In this document: one piece after another, positions 9,019 through 16,891 of the stretch
Position numbering within the stretch: the first letter of the stretch is position 1
How the letters are laid out: each line of letters starts with the position of its first letter
Source: DASUTB01 sp036374835
GTDB taxonomy: Bacteria; Actinomycetota; Actinomycetes; Jiangellales; Jiangellaceae
Assembly (NCBI GenBank): GCA_036374835.1
Contig: DASUTB010000062.1
Location: 1 to 39,336, forward strand
Reading direction: 5' to 3'
Length of the DNA stretch: 39,336 nucleotides
Notes under the pieces: model-generated
Databases searched by the model: none
Seen by the model: the letters and a program-made list of their open reading frames with translations, nothing else
What the model was told of the DNA's origin: nothing
Translations under genes and position numbers: made by a program

Positions 9019-9055
9019 CGTGGCACCCGCATGCGGTGTCACACGCCGTGCCACG
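9019..9055. terminator. Candidate terminator between livF and a convergent gene
   Basis: CGTGGCAC at 9019-9026 pairs with GTGCCACG at 9048-9055, and the loop contains a second palindrome, CCGCATGCGG. A TTTTT run follows about 18 bases later on the + strand, farther than in a canonical terminator. It lies between convergent genes and may serve both. Confidence 0.4.
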
Positions 9056-9130
9056 CGTAGCACATGAAGCAGTTTTTCCGCCGACACACGGCTTGCCTGC
9101 CATGTATCGGCGGGAAGATCCGTGCGTCTG

Positions 9131-9775
9131 TTACTTGTGCACGGAGAACTGCACGTCGAAACAGTCCGGGTTGCACGCACCCATGAAGGATGACGTCTGC
9201 TGTTCGAGCAGCTCGGGGTCGGCGTGGGCAGCCCCATGATCCTGGATCACGAGATGGATCTCCGCGTCAGCCGTCTCGAGACCGGTCGTGACACCGAGAT
9301 CGAAGATCGCGTTGTCCTCCGTAGTGCCGATCAACACCTGACCTGGGCCGCCCGGAACCTCTCCGACCGCAAGGCCGCCGTCGAGCGAGATCCGTCCGGC
9401 CGGGTTGGATACTCCGCCGGAGTTGCCCCACACCACCGACAATCGCGTCGCCTCAATCTGACCGACGTTGAAAGTCCCGTCGGGGTTGAAGATGTCGTCC
9501 TCGCCGCAGGCACCGCCGGCACATGCGCTCGGGTTATTGAAGATCACGTACCAGACGGTGAACGCATGCCCACCGTTGACGCTCGTGCGGATCTTGGACG
9601 TCACCCCGTCGGCGGACCGGTCGACCATGGCGAACGCTCCGGTGATCTGCTCACCGGACTCGAAGTCGAACACCGGCTGCTTGTCCTTGGTGCCACCCAT
9701 CGCCACTCCTGGCGACGCCAGCAATAGTGCCACCACACCGGCGGCGGCGACGATACTGCGGATACGGGTTCGCAT
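9131..9775 (-). CDS. Secreted protein of unknown function
   Basis: The 214-residue product begins with a Sec signal peptide (MRTRIRS, then a hydrophobic stretch, likely cut after GVAMG), so it is exported. The mature part looks all-beta, with a strand FTVWYVIFNN, two short cysteine-bearing loops (CAGGAC and CNPDC) that could form disulfides, and a Gly-rich segment GEVPGGPGQVLIG. ATG 9775 is chosen because AGGGGG lies a few bases upstream; the open frame runs farther but upstream codons do not encode a signal peptide. It is a single gene, convergent with livF. No family name can be supported. Confidence 0.75.
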   Translation of the reverse strand: MRTRIRSIVAAAGVVALLLASPGVAMGGTKDKQPVFDFESGEQITGAFAMVDRSADGVTSKIRTSVNGGHAFTVWYVIFNNPSACAGGACGEDDIFNPDGTFNVGQIEATRLSVVWGNSGGVSNPAGRISLDGGLAVGEVPGGPGQVLIGTTEDNAIFDLGVTTGLETADAEIHLVIQDHGAAHADPELLEQQTSSFMGACNPDCFDVQFSVHK

Positions 9776-10110
9776 GATGCCCCCTAGCAGCGGTCTCGGG
9801 CCCCTGCTGGCGCCGCAGTCTCGCAGCCCCCTTGCTGCGACGTCCCCCAGACGCCACCCCCGAGCCGCAGGCCATAACGTACGTACGCCGAGTCCAAGCG
9901 AATGTGATGCAGAACACACAACGGCTTCTATCTCAGGTCAGATTGTCCATCGCTGCTGCGAGCGATGCAGAGATCCCCGCGGGCGTCGACCGCCACGGGG
10001 CACCGGCGGCGTACGTCGACTACATCATCATCGGGACCGGCATCAAGGAGTACAAGGAGACGCCGGGCAATCTCGGGCCCAGATGGTGACGTGCCTGCGA
10101 ACGGCTGGCT
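9776..10110. other. 335-base gap with a possible orphan ORF
   Basis: Between the divergent secreted-protein gene and the 3' end of the small LacI-coupled gene. It contains an ACGTACGT repeat near 9881 and one + strand ORF from ATG 9907 to TGA 10089 (60 residues). Its second half has coding-like GC3 and reads AAYVDYIIIGTGIKEYKE, which superficially resembles a dinucleotide-binding strand and loop. There is no good ribosome site. It may be a small gene or a gene remnant. Confidence 0.3.
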
Positions 10111-10317
10111 CTATGAGACGGGCTGGCAGTGTCGCACGGCTTGCGGCTCTACCCGCGTTGCCAGGCGGCGCAGCATAGCGGCGACCCGCCGGCGTCCCGC
10201 TTCAGAACGTGGGCGGCGTGGCGCTTTCCCGGGCTCGGTTGGCGCTTTCGGCCCGGCCGACGTCACGTGGCGTTGCGTTACCTTGTCGGCGAGGATCATC
10301 GCGGTGGGGTCGAACAT
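10111..10317 (-). CDS. Small basic protein translationally coupled to lacI-type gene
   Basis: A 68-residue protein whose ATG overlaps the LacI-family stop codon by one base (TGATG), with AAAGGA inside the end of the regulator gene about 8 bases upstream. It is therefore almost certainly translated with the repressor. The N-terminus (MFDPTAMILADKVTQRH) is followed by a Pro/Lys/Arg-rich middle and a basic helix (GRRRVAAMLRRLATRVEP). This resembles the small Arg-rich proteins common in actinobacteria whose role is unknown. No membrane segment or metal motif is visible. A role in modulating the repressor is only an inference from the coupling. Confidence 0.65.
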   Translation of the reverse strand: MFDPTAMILADKVTQRHVTSAGPKAPTEPGKAPRRPRSEAGRRRVAAMLRRLATRVEPQAVRHCQPVS

Positions 10318-11387
10318 CAGTCGTTTCCTTTCTGTGCAGGTCCGGTGGATGCCCGCACGACGAGTTCGGCGGGCAGTACGACATGCCTCTCGGCCGGGTC
10401 CGAGGGCGGATCGAGCAGCAGTCTGGCGGCGATGCGTCCACGTTCGACGGCCGATTGGCGGACGGTGGTCAAACGGGCGGCTTCGGCGTCGGGGATGTCG
10501 TCGAAGCCGGTGACCGAGACGTCGTGCCCGGCGCGCAGCCCACGGGCATCCAGTGCGTCCAGGACACCGAGGGCAAGCACGTCGGTGATTGCGGCCACGG
10601 CGGTCGGCCGGGGCACGCGGTCCAGTGCCTGTGCCGCCGCTGCGGCCCCGTCCTGGCGGCTGTTGCCGGCAGCGTTGACGACCACGACATCCGACCATGC
10701 GACGCCCGCCTCAGCGAACGCGTCACGGAAGCCGCGTAGCCGTTCCCGCGTCACGTATGACGTTGTGTCATCAGTGGTTGGCGAACTCACCGGCCCGGGT
10801 TGCTGGTCGGCGCCGAGGTGGGTACCGATGACCGCGATCCGCCGGTGGCCGAGAGCGGTCAGGTGCCGTCCGAGTGCCTCGGTGGCGGATGCCTCGTCGA
10901 CCCCGACGTAGAGTGCACCGGCGTAGTCCGAGCCGAGTTGCGAAGAGTTCACAACCGGGAGGCCACGGGCCCACACCGCCTCCAACGCGCGATACCAGCC
11001 TGGCACGCAGTACACGCAGAATCCATCGACCGCTGCGGACTGGACGGCGGCGAGCGCATCCGCATCGTCGTCCTTGAGCGGCACCAGCAACAAGGCGGTC
11101 TCGTGGTCTTCGGCCGTCTCGGCCAGTCCGCGCATGAACTCGACCGCGTACGGGTCGGCGAACGCGTACGACACCGTAGGTGCGAGCAGCACGCCGATCG
11201 CGCCTGCACGGCCGCTGCGCAAGGATCGGGCCGTCGGGTCCGGTCCCGCGTAGCCCAGCCGCCGGGCGGTGTTCAGGATCTTCTCCCGCAGCTGCGGGGA
11301 TAGCTGATCCGGCCGGCTGTACGCGTTCGAGACGGTGCTGCGCGACACGCCTACCGCGTCGGCGACGGTCTGCAGGGTGGGCTTCAT
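10317..11387 (-). CDS. LacI-family transcriptional repressor
   Basis: DNA-binding repressor, 356 residues. The N-terminal helix-turn-helix (TLQTVADAVGVSRSTVSNAY) and hinge helix (NTARRLGYAGPDPTARSLR) are canonical, followed by a periplasmic-binding-like effector domain ending with VTGFDDIPDA. A sugar or nucleoside effector is usual in the family, but none is indicated by neighbours. ATG 11387 is preferred over ATG 11390 because AGAAGGA abuts the first ATG directly. Just upstream are two copies of a palindromic operator over a recognisable promoter, so strong autoregulation is likely. No transporter or sugar enzyme is next to it; the only coupled gene is the 68-residue protein. Confidence 0.93.
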   Translation of the reverse strand: MKPTLQTVADAVGVSRSTVSNAYSRPDQLSPQLREKILNTARRLGYAGPDPTARSLRSGRAGAIGVLLAPTVSYAFADPYAVEFMRGLAETAEDHETALLLVPLKDDDADALAAVQSAAVDGFCVYCVPGWYRALEAVWARGLPVVNSSQLGSDYAGALYVGVDEASATEALGRHLTALGHRRIAVIGTHLGADQQPGPVSSPTTDDTTSYVTRERLRGFRDAFAEAGVAWSDVVVVNAAGNSRQDGAAAAAQALDRVPRPTAVAAITDVLALGVLDALDARGLRAGHDVSVTGFDDIPDAEAARLTTVRQSAVERGRIAARLLLDPPSDPAERHVVLPAELVVRASTGPAQKGND

Positions 11388-11395
11388 CATTCCTT

Positions 11396-11450
11396 CTGTA
11401 TCGATCCAGTACTGTATCGATACAGTACCGAATGTCGGCACCGTCCGCAA
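11396..11450 (-). promoter_or_regulatory. Promoter and double operator of the LacI-family gene
   Basis: A perfect 20-base palindrome GTACTGTATCGATACAGTAC spans 11409-11428. A second, near-perfect 14-base copy of its core (CTGTATCGATCCAG on the + strand) lies at 11396-11409, 16 bases centre to centre. On the minus strand TTGCGG (11450-11445), a 17-base spacer and TACTGT (11427-11422) form a good promoter whose -10 box is inside the palindrome. The central CG dyad is typical of LacI-family sites. Confidence 0.8.
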
Positions 11451-11458
11451 CCCGTGTT

Positions 11459-13363
11459 TCAGCCGCCGCTGGTGTCGCCGCGCGGCGCCCGTTTTGCCTG
11501 GTCCAGCGTCGTCCGTACCAAGGCGGTGAGCGAGTCGAGGTCGAAGGCACCGTGGTGGCGGCGGCCGTTGGCGAAGAACGTGGGTGTGCCGGTCACGCTG
11601 CTGCGGTCGGCACTGTCGACGTCCTCCGCCACTCGAGGTGCGTGCTTACGCTTGCGCAACTCCTCCTCGAACCGGTTTTCATCGAGTCCGAGTTCGCGTG
11701 CGTGACGGAGAAGATCGTCCACCGTGAGCTCGTCCTGGTGCGCGAAGAGCCGATCGTGCATCCCCCAGAACCTGCCCTGCGCCGCGGCCGCCTCAGCCGC
11801 TTCAGCGGCTTGCTGGGCGTTGTCGTGAACGTCGTCGAGCGGCAGGTGCCGGAACACGTAGCGAAGGTCGGAGCCGAAGTCGGCGAGTAGCTCGCGGATG
11901 ACCGGTTCGGCCTGCCCGCAATGCGGGCATTGGTAGTCGCCGTACTCCACGAGTGTCACCGGCGCGTCGTCCGGCCCGCGGACGTGGTCCCGTTCCGGGT
12001 CGACGTCGTCCGCGAGGTCGACAAGCGGATCGGCATGGCGCGCGCCGTCAAGTAGACGTTTCGGCAGCAGCTCGATCACCCGGAAGATCGCCCAGGCAAG
12101 CCCGGTGGCAAGCACGGAGGCCGCGAGGATGCCGACCTTCGCCTCGTCCAGAGTGCTGCCTTCGAACGACAGCTCAGCGATGAACAGCGAGACGGTGAAA
12201 CCGATGCCGGCGACGGTTGCCGCGCCGACCAGTGGCGCCATCGGGATCGTCAGCGGGAAGCCGCCGAACGCCGGGCGGGTGGCCAGCCAGCATACGCCGC
12301 TGATGCCGACGAGCTTTCCCAGCACCAGACCGGCTATGATCCCGAGCGTCACCGGGGACGTGGCGGCTCGCTCCAGCAGGTCGCCGCTGAGCCGGACGCC
12401 CGCATTGGCCAGTGCGAAGAGCGGGACGATCACGAAGCTCGTCCACGGGTGGTAGATCTGCTGCATCCGTTCGTTCGGCGAGATCGAGTACCGCAGGCCG
12501 CGGGTAGCTGATCGAGCGTAGGACGACGTCGGTTGTTCCCGGAACGAACGCCACAATGACGCGGCGTTCTGCAGGTCGGTCCGCGATGGCGGATAGGCGG
12601 TGGCCAGCAGCCCCATCGCGACGCCGGCGACGGTCGGGTGCACACCGGCATAGAGCAGGGCCAGCCAGAGTGCCACGCCGAGAAAGAGGTACGGTGCGCC
12701 GCGCTGAACGCCGGACGCGCGCAATGCCACGACGCCGGCGAACAGTCCTGCGGCGATCGCGAGCGGCCCGAGCGAAAGGTCATCGGTGTAGGCCAGCGCG
12801 ATGACGGTTAGAGCTCCGACGTCATCAACGACCACAAGCGTCAGCAGGAATACCCGAAGGCGGACCGGCCAGTTGCGTCCCACCAGGGCGAGCACGCCGA
12901 GGGCGAAGGCCGTGTCGGTCGCCATCACAATGCCCCACCCATGCACGGCCTCCGTTCCTGCGGTGAACGACACGTAGATCAACGCAGGCACGGTCATCCC
13001 GCCGATGGCGGCCAGCACCGGAACGGCGACCCGGCGCCGGTCGCGAAGTTCGCCCATGTCGAGCTCACGCCTGATCTCGAGGCCGATGACGAAGAAGAAC
13101 AGCGCCATCAGGCCGTCGTTGATCCACTCGCGCAGGTTATGGGTCAGCTCGACCCCGCCGAGCCGGATCGACAGCTCCGTGGTCCAGAGCTCCTCGTAGC
13201 CGGCGCCCCACGGTGAGTTCGCCCACACCAAGGCGGCCACCGCCGCTGCGAGCAGGATGAACGCGCTGCCCACCTCGGTATCCACGAAGACCCGCACGGG
13301 ACGGGCTAGACTGCGCACCCAGGCGGTGCGCTCGGTGAGCGCTCGCGGTGCCGCTGCGGCCAT
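11459..13363 (-). CDS. nhaA: Na+/H+ antiporter NhaA fused to a DsbA-like thioredoxin domain
   Basis: 634 residues. Residues from about 20 to 400 are NhaA, with the characteristic LFFFVIGLEIRREL, VMATDTAFALGVLAL and VVVDDVGALTVIALAY (the paired aspartates used for ion binding), and about 11-12 helices. The C-terminal 180 residues form a DsbA-type thioredoxin domain with active site CPHC in YGDYQCPHCGQAEP and the cis-proline loop GTPTFF. ATG 13363 is chosen for its strong GGAGGTAA site. The domain pair is known in actinobacteria. The thioredoxin domain would lie after the last NhaA helix, and its side of the membrane cannot be fixed here. Gene order gives no further hint; the repressor downstream has its own promoter. 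Confidence 0.93.
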   Translation of the reverse strand: MAAAAPRALTERTAWVRSLARPVRVFVDTEVGSAFILLAAAVAALVWANSPWGAGYEELWTTELSIRLGGVELTHNLREWINDGLMALFFFVIGLEIRRELDMGELRDRRRVAVPVLAAIGGMTVPALIYVSFTAGTEAVHGWGIVMATDTAFALGVLALVGRNWPVRLRVFLLTLVVVDDVGALTVIALAYTDDLSLGPLAIAAGLFAGVVALRASGVQRGAPYLFLGVALWLALLYAGVHPTVAGVAMGLLATAYPPSRTDLQNAASLWRSFREQPTSSYARSATRGLRYSISPNERMQQIYHPWTSFVIVPLFALANAGVRLSGDLLERAATSPVTLGIIAGLVLGKLVGISGVCWLATRPAFGGFPLTIPMAPLVGAATVAGIGFTVSLFIAELSFEGSTLDEAKVGILAASVLATGLAWAIFRVIELLPKRLLDGARHADPLVDLADDVDPERDHVRGPDDAPVTLVEYGDYQCPHCGQAEPVIRELLADFGSDLRYVFRHLPLDDVHDNAQQAAEAAEAAAAQGRFWGMHDRLFAHQDELTVDDLLRHARELGLDENRFEEELRKRKHAPRVAEDVDSADRSSVTGTPTFFANGRRHHGAFDLDSLTALVRTTLDQAKRAPRGDTSGG

Positions 13364-13491
13364 CCGGTTACCTCCGATCGGTCGAGTCACCGCAGACAGG
13401 AACGTCCCGGCGCGGTCGTACCTTCCGCCCCCATCGTCATGGGCTAGCCTCTAACTCGCCCAGAGCTGATCACCACGAGTGGAGCATCTAC

Positions 13492-13971
13492 ATGACGTAT
13501 CCGAAGGACGTTGGCGAGGCCAGCGCCCGTTTCTCCGGCCCGACGGACTCGGAGCACGTAACGATGGCGTCGGGTACGGTCGGCCGCTTCGTCGCCACCG
13601 GCGCCACCACCGCGGGCCGGTTCGGCCTCTACGAATGGAACATGCCGGCGCAGGCAGGCGGCGCGACGCCGCATTTCCACAAGACGTTCTCCGAATCGTT
13701 CTACGTACTGTCGGGCAGCCCTCGCCTCTATGACGGAACCCAGTGGGTGGAGGCAACGCCGGGGAGCTTCCTGTACGTGCCCGAGGGTGGTGTCCACGGG
13801 TTCGCGAACGACAGCGACCAACCGGCGTCGATGCTCATCCTGTTCGCTCCCGGCGGCCCCAGGGAGGACTACTTCCGCGCGCTCGAAGAGATCGGGCGCA
13901 CCGGCCGGACGTTCTCCGCCGAAGAGTGGGCCGAGTTTCTCGCCGGCCACGACCAGTACGAGGCCGGCTGA
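13492..13971 (+). CDS. Single-domain cupin protein
   Basis: A 159-residue cupin. Motif 1 is present with HFHKTFSESFYVLSG and motif 2 with GSFLYVPEGGVHGFAN, giving a complete His-His-Glu-His metal-binding set. Members act as dioxygenases, isomerases or ligand sensors; the substrate is unknown. ATG 13492 has GGAG at 13481-13484. A TAGCCT box at 13445-13450 may be the -10 element. The gene is divergent from nhaA and followed 43 bases later by the DUF1772 gene in the same direction, so the two are likely co-transcribed. Confidence 0.85.
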   Translation: MTYPKDVGEASARFSGPTDSEHVTMASGTVGRFVATGATTAGRFGLYEWNMPAQAGGATPHFHKTFSESFYVLSGSPRLYDGTQWVEATPGSFLYVPEGGVHGFANDSDQPASMLILFAPGGPREDYFRALEEIGRTGRTFSAEEWAEFLAGHDQYEAG

Positions 13972-14014
13972 CCGTACGAAGCGGAACCGGAACTCCGTCA
14001 CAAGGAGGTAGGCG

Positions 14015-14500
14015 GTGGATGTGGTTCGGGACGTCGTGCTCGTGCTTGCGACTGTCAGCACCGGACTGATGGCCGGGGTGTTCTTCGCCTACGCGATCTC
14101 GCTCATGCCCGGGCTGGCACGCTCGGACGACCGTACCTTCGTGACGGCGTTCCAGAACGTCGACCGGGCTATCGTCAACCCGCTGTTCCTCAGCATCTTC
14201 CTCGGCACGCTAGTGATCAATGTGGTGGCGGGGGTCGTCCATATCGGCGGGGACGGACGGTCGGCGCTGCCGTGGATCGTCGCAGCGGCCGTCCTGTACC
14301 TGGTCGTCGTCGCTATCACGGTCCGGGTTCACGTGCCGCTCAACAACGCGATCAAGGCGGCAGGTGACCCGGACCGGATCGACGTCGCGGCGACTCGGGT
14401 GCGCTTCACCGAGGGACGGTGGATCGGCTGGAACGCCGTCCGCACCGTGCTCAGCGTCGCGGCGTTCGGTTGCCTCGCCGTTGCCCTTGTTGTCGGGTAG
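14015..14500 (+). CDS. DUF1772 (anthrone oxygenase-like) membrane protein
   Basis: A 161-residue membrane protein with about four helices: an N-terminal segment VLATVSTGLMAGVFFAYAIS, a second from VNPLFLSIFLGTLVINVV, a third from LPWIVAAAVLYLVVVAI and a last near the C-terminus. The motif FAYAISLMPGL and the VHVPLNNAI segment are typical of DUF1772 proteins, a group that includes fungal anthrone oxygenases but is mostly uncharacterised in bacteria. GTG 14015 is supported by AAGGAGG at 14002-14008. It follows the cupin gene and is convergent with the ArsR-SRPBCC gene. Confidence 0.85.
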   Translation: MDVVRDVVLVLATVSTGLMAGVFFAYAISLMPGLARSDDRTFVTAFQNVDRAIVNPLFLSIFLGTLVINVVAGVVHIGGDGRSALPWIVAAAVLYLVVVAITVRVHVPLNNAIKAAGDPDRIDVAATRVRFTEGRWIGWNAVRTVLSVAAFGCLAVALVVG

Positions 14501-14509
14501 CTCGCTACC
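14496..14509. terminator. Short hairpin between convergent genes
   Basis: GGTAGC 14496-14501 and GCTACC 14504-14509 form a perfect 6-base stem with a 2-base loop, starting in the last codons of the DUF1772 gene. No T-run follows. It is a weak bidirectional terminator candidate. Confidence 0.25.
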
Positions 14510-14528
14510 GAGGACGGCCGGCTTCGGG

Positions 14529-15329
14529 TCAGCTCTCGTCGAACAGGCGGGCGTAGCGCTCCAAGTACAGCGGCCAACCGCCGTCGGCACCGACACCTTC
14601 GCTCACCGCCTGCCAGCCCTCACCATGGCGATCGAGGTGGCGGTGCTCCAATTCCACTCTGGTGCGGCCGGCATCCTCAGCGATGAAGCTGACCTCGACC
14701 TCGCTGGTCTTGGCCGGGTCGGACTCGAGCTGCCAGCGCGGATCGAGATCCCAGCTGAATACAACCCGGTTCGGGGGGTCGTAGACCAGGACACGCGCCC
14801 AGCGGCACTCCGTTCCGTCCACCGACCGGTCGACGATGTGGCCGCCGACCCGGGGTTCGAACACGGTCTCGGCCAGCTCAGCGTCGAGGATGGTGTGCTC
14901 CCGGGGCTTGAAGTCCCCGAATCGCTCGGTGAAAGCGCTGAACGCCTGCTCGATCGGCGTGTCCACCACGATCTGGGTCCGTACCGTCGCTTGCTCTGTC
15001 TGTGTGGTCATCGTTCCTCCATCGTTGATCTTCTCCGCCGACCGCTTGTATGCCGCCAGCGTTCGGTTCCAGAAGTCGTCAAGCTGCGCACGAAAGGCGG
15101 CCAAGCCTTCCGGATGTACTCGGTAGATCCGGCGGGTGCCGACCGGCTGATCCACGACCAGGCCGGCGTCCTTGAGGACCTTGAGGTGCTGGGAGACCGC
15201 CGGCCTGCTGACCGGCAATCCGGCAGCCAGCTCGCCGACCGTCTGGGGCCGATCGGCGAGCTGCTCGAAGATTGCGCGCCGCGTGTGGTCACCCAGCACA
15301 CTCCACTCGTTAGCTCCGTAAGTCTCCAC
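14529..15329 (-). CDS. ArsR-family regulator fused to an SRPBCC (AHSA1-like) domain
   Basis: 266 residues in one frame. Residues 1 to about 105 are a winged-helix ArsR domain (LGDHTRRAIFEQLADRPQTVGELA, then VSRPAVSQHLKVLKDAGLV). The remainder is an SRPBCC/AHSA1 hydrophobic-cavity domain (VDTPIEQAFSAFTERFGDFKP onward). The metal-binding cysteines of arsenic or zinc sensors are absent, so the ligand is probably not a metal. The first in-frame start is TTG 15353; I prefer GTG 15329. Inside the gene, ATG 15011 is preceded by GGAGGA, so the SRPBCC half might also be made separately. In many actinobacteria the two domains are encoded by adjacent genes. Confidence 0.85.
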   Translation of the reverse strand: METYGANEWSVLGDHTRRAIFEQLADRPQTVGELAAGLPVSRPAVSQHLKVLKDAGLVVDQPVGTRRIYRVHPEGLAAFRAQLDDFWNRTLAAYKRSAEKINDGGTMTTQTEQATVRTQIVVDTPIEQAFSAFTERFGDFKPREHTILDAELAETVFEPRVGGHIVDRSVDGTECRWARVLVYDPPNRVVFSWDLDPRWQLESDPAKTSEVEVSFIAEDAGRTRVELEHRHLDRHGEGWQAVSEGVGADGGWPLYLERYARLFDES

Positions 15330-15333
15330 TAAC

Positions 15334-15366
15334 GGTAAGTCTGAACTTACCAAATTGGTTTGTCAA
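15334..15366 (-). promoter_or_regulatory. Promoter region and inverted repeat of the ArsR-SRPBCC gene
   Basis: GGTAAGT (15334-15340) and ACTTACC (15345-15351) form a perfect 7-base inverted repeat around CTGA. TTGACA on the minus strand (15366-15361) lies 9 bases upstream as a -35 candidate; a -10 box is not clear. The repeat lies between it and the preferred start, where an ArsR operator would be expected. Confidence 0.5.
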
Positions 15367-15397
15367 CCCCGATGCCGGTTCCTCTTGCCCGGTGAGC

Positions 15398-16711
15398 TCA
15401 GCGACCCCGGCGGGCCGTGTCGGCGGAGGACGCAGGCGCGCGGACCGGCAAGATTGCGAGGAGGCCGGCGAGAAGAACGAGGACGATCCCGGCCATGCCG
15501 GCTCGTTGCGAGCCGAACAACGCGATGAATCCACCGAATGCGAGCGGCGCCAGCGGGCTCACCGCTCGACCGGTGGTGGCATAGAGTCCAAACGCCTCGC
15601 CCTCGCGCTCCTGCGGGACGATGCGGGCGAGGAAGGTCCGGCTCGCGGACTGGGTCGGCCCGACGAATGCTGCAAGCGTCAACCCGCACGCCCAGAACGC
15701 CGCCTTGCTCGTGAGCGCGACCAGCGTCCCGCCGAGCAGCACCACGACCAGCAGGCTGCCCACAATGACGTTCTTCGGTCCGAGTCGATCGTCGAGTCGT
15801 CCGCCGGCCACCGCACCGATGCCGGCAGTCAGGTTCGCCGCGATCGCGAACGCAATGATCTCGGCGGCGCTGAACCCGAACGTTCCTGCCGCGATCACTC
15901 CTCCGAGGGTGAACACGGCCGCCAACCCGTCGCGGTAGATGGCACTCGCGCCGAGGAACCACAACGTGCGGCGATCCTCGCGCCACAACTGGGCCAGTCG
16001 CCGTCCCAGGGCCGCGTAGCTCGCAATGATGCTTCGCCGGATCGGTTCGCCGCTGGCGGGCGCTTCGGGCACCGCGATCACGACGGGAATCGCGAAGACG
16101 GCGAACCATGCTGCGGCGAACAGGGCGACGGCACGGACATTGAGCCCGTCCTCGGACGTCACGCCGAACAGTCCAACCTCAGGAAGGATGAACGCAAACA
16201 GGACGATCGTCAGTGCCACCAGCCCGCCGAAGTAGCCCATTCCCCAGCCGAAGCCCGACACGCGGCCGATGGTCGCCTTCGTGGCGACCTGCACCAGCAT
16301 CGCGTTGTAGTTGACGCCGGCGAACTCGGCGAACACGGCCGCCACCCCGATCAACACGAGTCCCGGCAGGAGGTACGCGGGGTCGTCGCGAATGAAGAAC
16401 AACCCGGCGATGCACACCACGACGATCCCGGTGTGCACGCCGAGCCAGAGCCGGCGGCGGCCACCGATGTCTGCGCGCTGGCCGGTCAACGGAGCGAGTA
16501 GCGCGATCACCACAGCCGCCACGGCGAACGCCACTCCGAGCGCTTGCGATCCGCGCTCGGGTGTCTCGGCGACCTCGTCAGTCAGGTAGACGGTGAAGAC
16601 GAACGTGAGAATGATCGCGTTGAATGCGGCCGAACCCCAGTCCCACAAGGCCCAGCTGATCACCGCACGGCGGTTTCCGCGCGAGAACAGGCGAGCGTCG
16701 CGAGCGGTCAC
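15398..16711 (-). CDS. MFS transporter, UMF1/Atg22-like
   Basis: 437-residue membrane transporter with about 12 helices. The N-terminus WALWDWGSAAFNAIILTFVFTVYL and the loop GQRADIGGRRR are typical of the UMF1 branch of the major facilitator superfamily, which includes vacuole-effluxer-like proteins; bacterial substrates are mostly unknown. GTG 16711 is chosen because GGAGGAG lies about 7 bases upstream, whereas the longer frame (to 16750) has no such site. It is transcribed in the same direction as the ArsR-SRPBCC gene, 32 bases before the TTGACA of that gene. Divergent from the dioxygenase gene. Confidence 0.88.
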   Translation of the reverse strand: MTARDARLFSRGNRRAVISWALWDWGSAAFNAIILTFVFTVYLTDEVAETPERGSQALGVAFAVAAVVIALLAPLTGQRADIGGRRRLWLGVHTGIVVVCIAGLFFIRDDPAYLLPGLVLIGVAAVFAEFAGVNYNAMLVQVATKATIGRVSGFGWGMGYFGGLVALTIVLFAFILPEVGLFGVTSEDGLNVRAVALFAAAWFAVFAIPVVIAVPEAPASGEPIRRSIIASYAALGRRLAQLWREDRRTLWFLGASAIYRDGLAAVFTLGGVIAAGTFGFSAAEIIAFAIAANLTAGIGAVAGGRLDDRLGPKNVIVGSLLVVVLLGGTLVALTSKAAFWACGLTLAAFVGPTQSASRTFLARIVPQEREGEAFGLYATTGRAVSPLAPLAFGGFIALFGSQRAGMAGIVLVLLAGLLAILPVRAPASSADTARRGR

Positions 16712-16891
16712 ATGAACTCCTCCGGGGGCGGCATGCTTCGATCGAACCACCTATGGCCGCAGCAGGAAGTGACAGCCGGCCGAACACGAGCTGAATGCAT
16801 CGTGGCGAGCCGATGCCAGGCACCGTTGCGACGGGTTCGATCTTGAAGCGGATATGGTGGGTAGGCCGCGTCCAACATGTCCTGAAGATCG

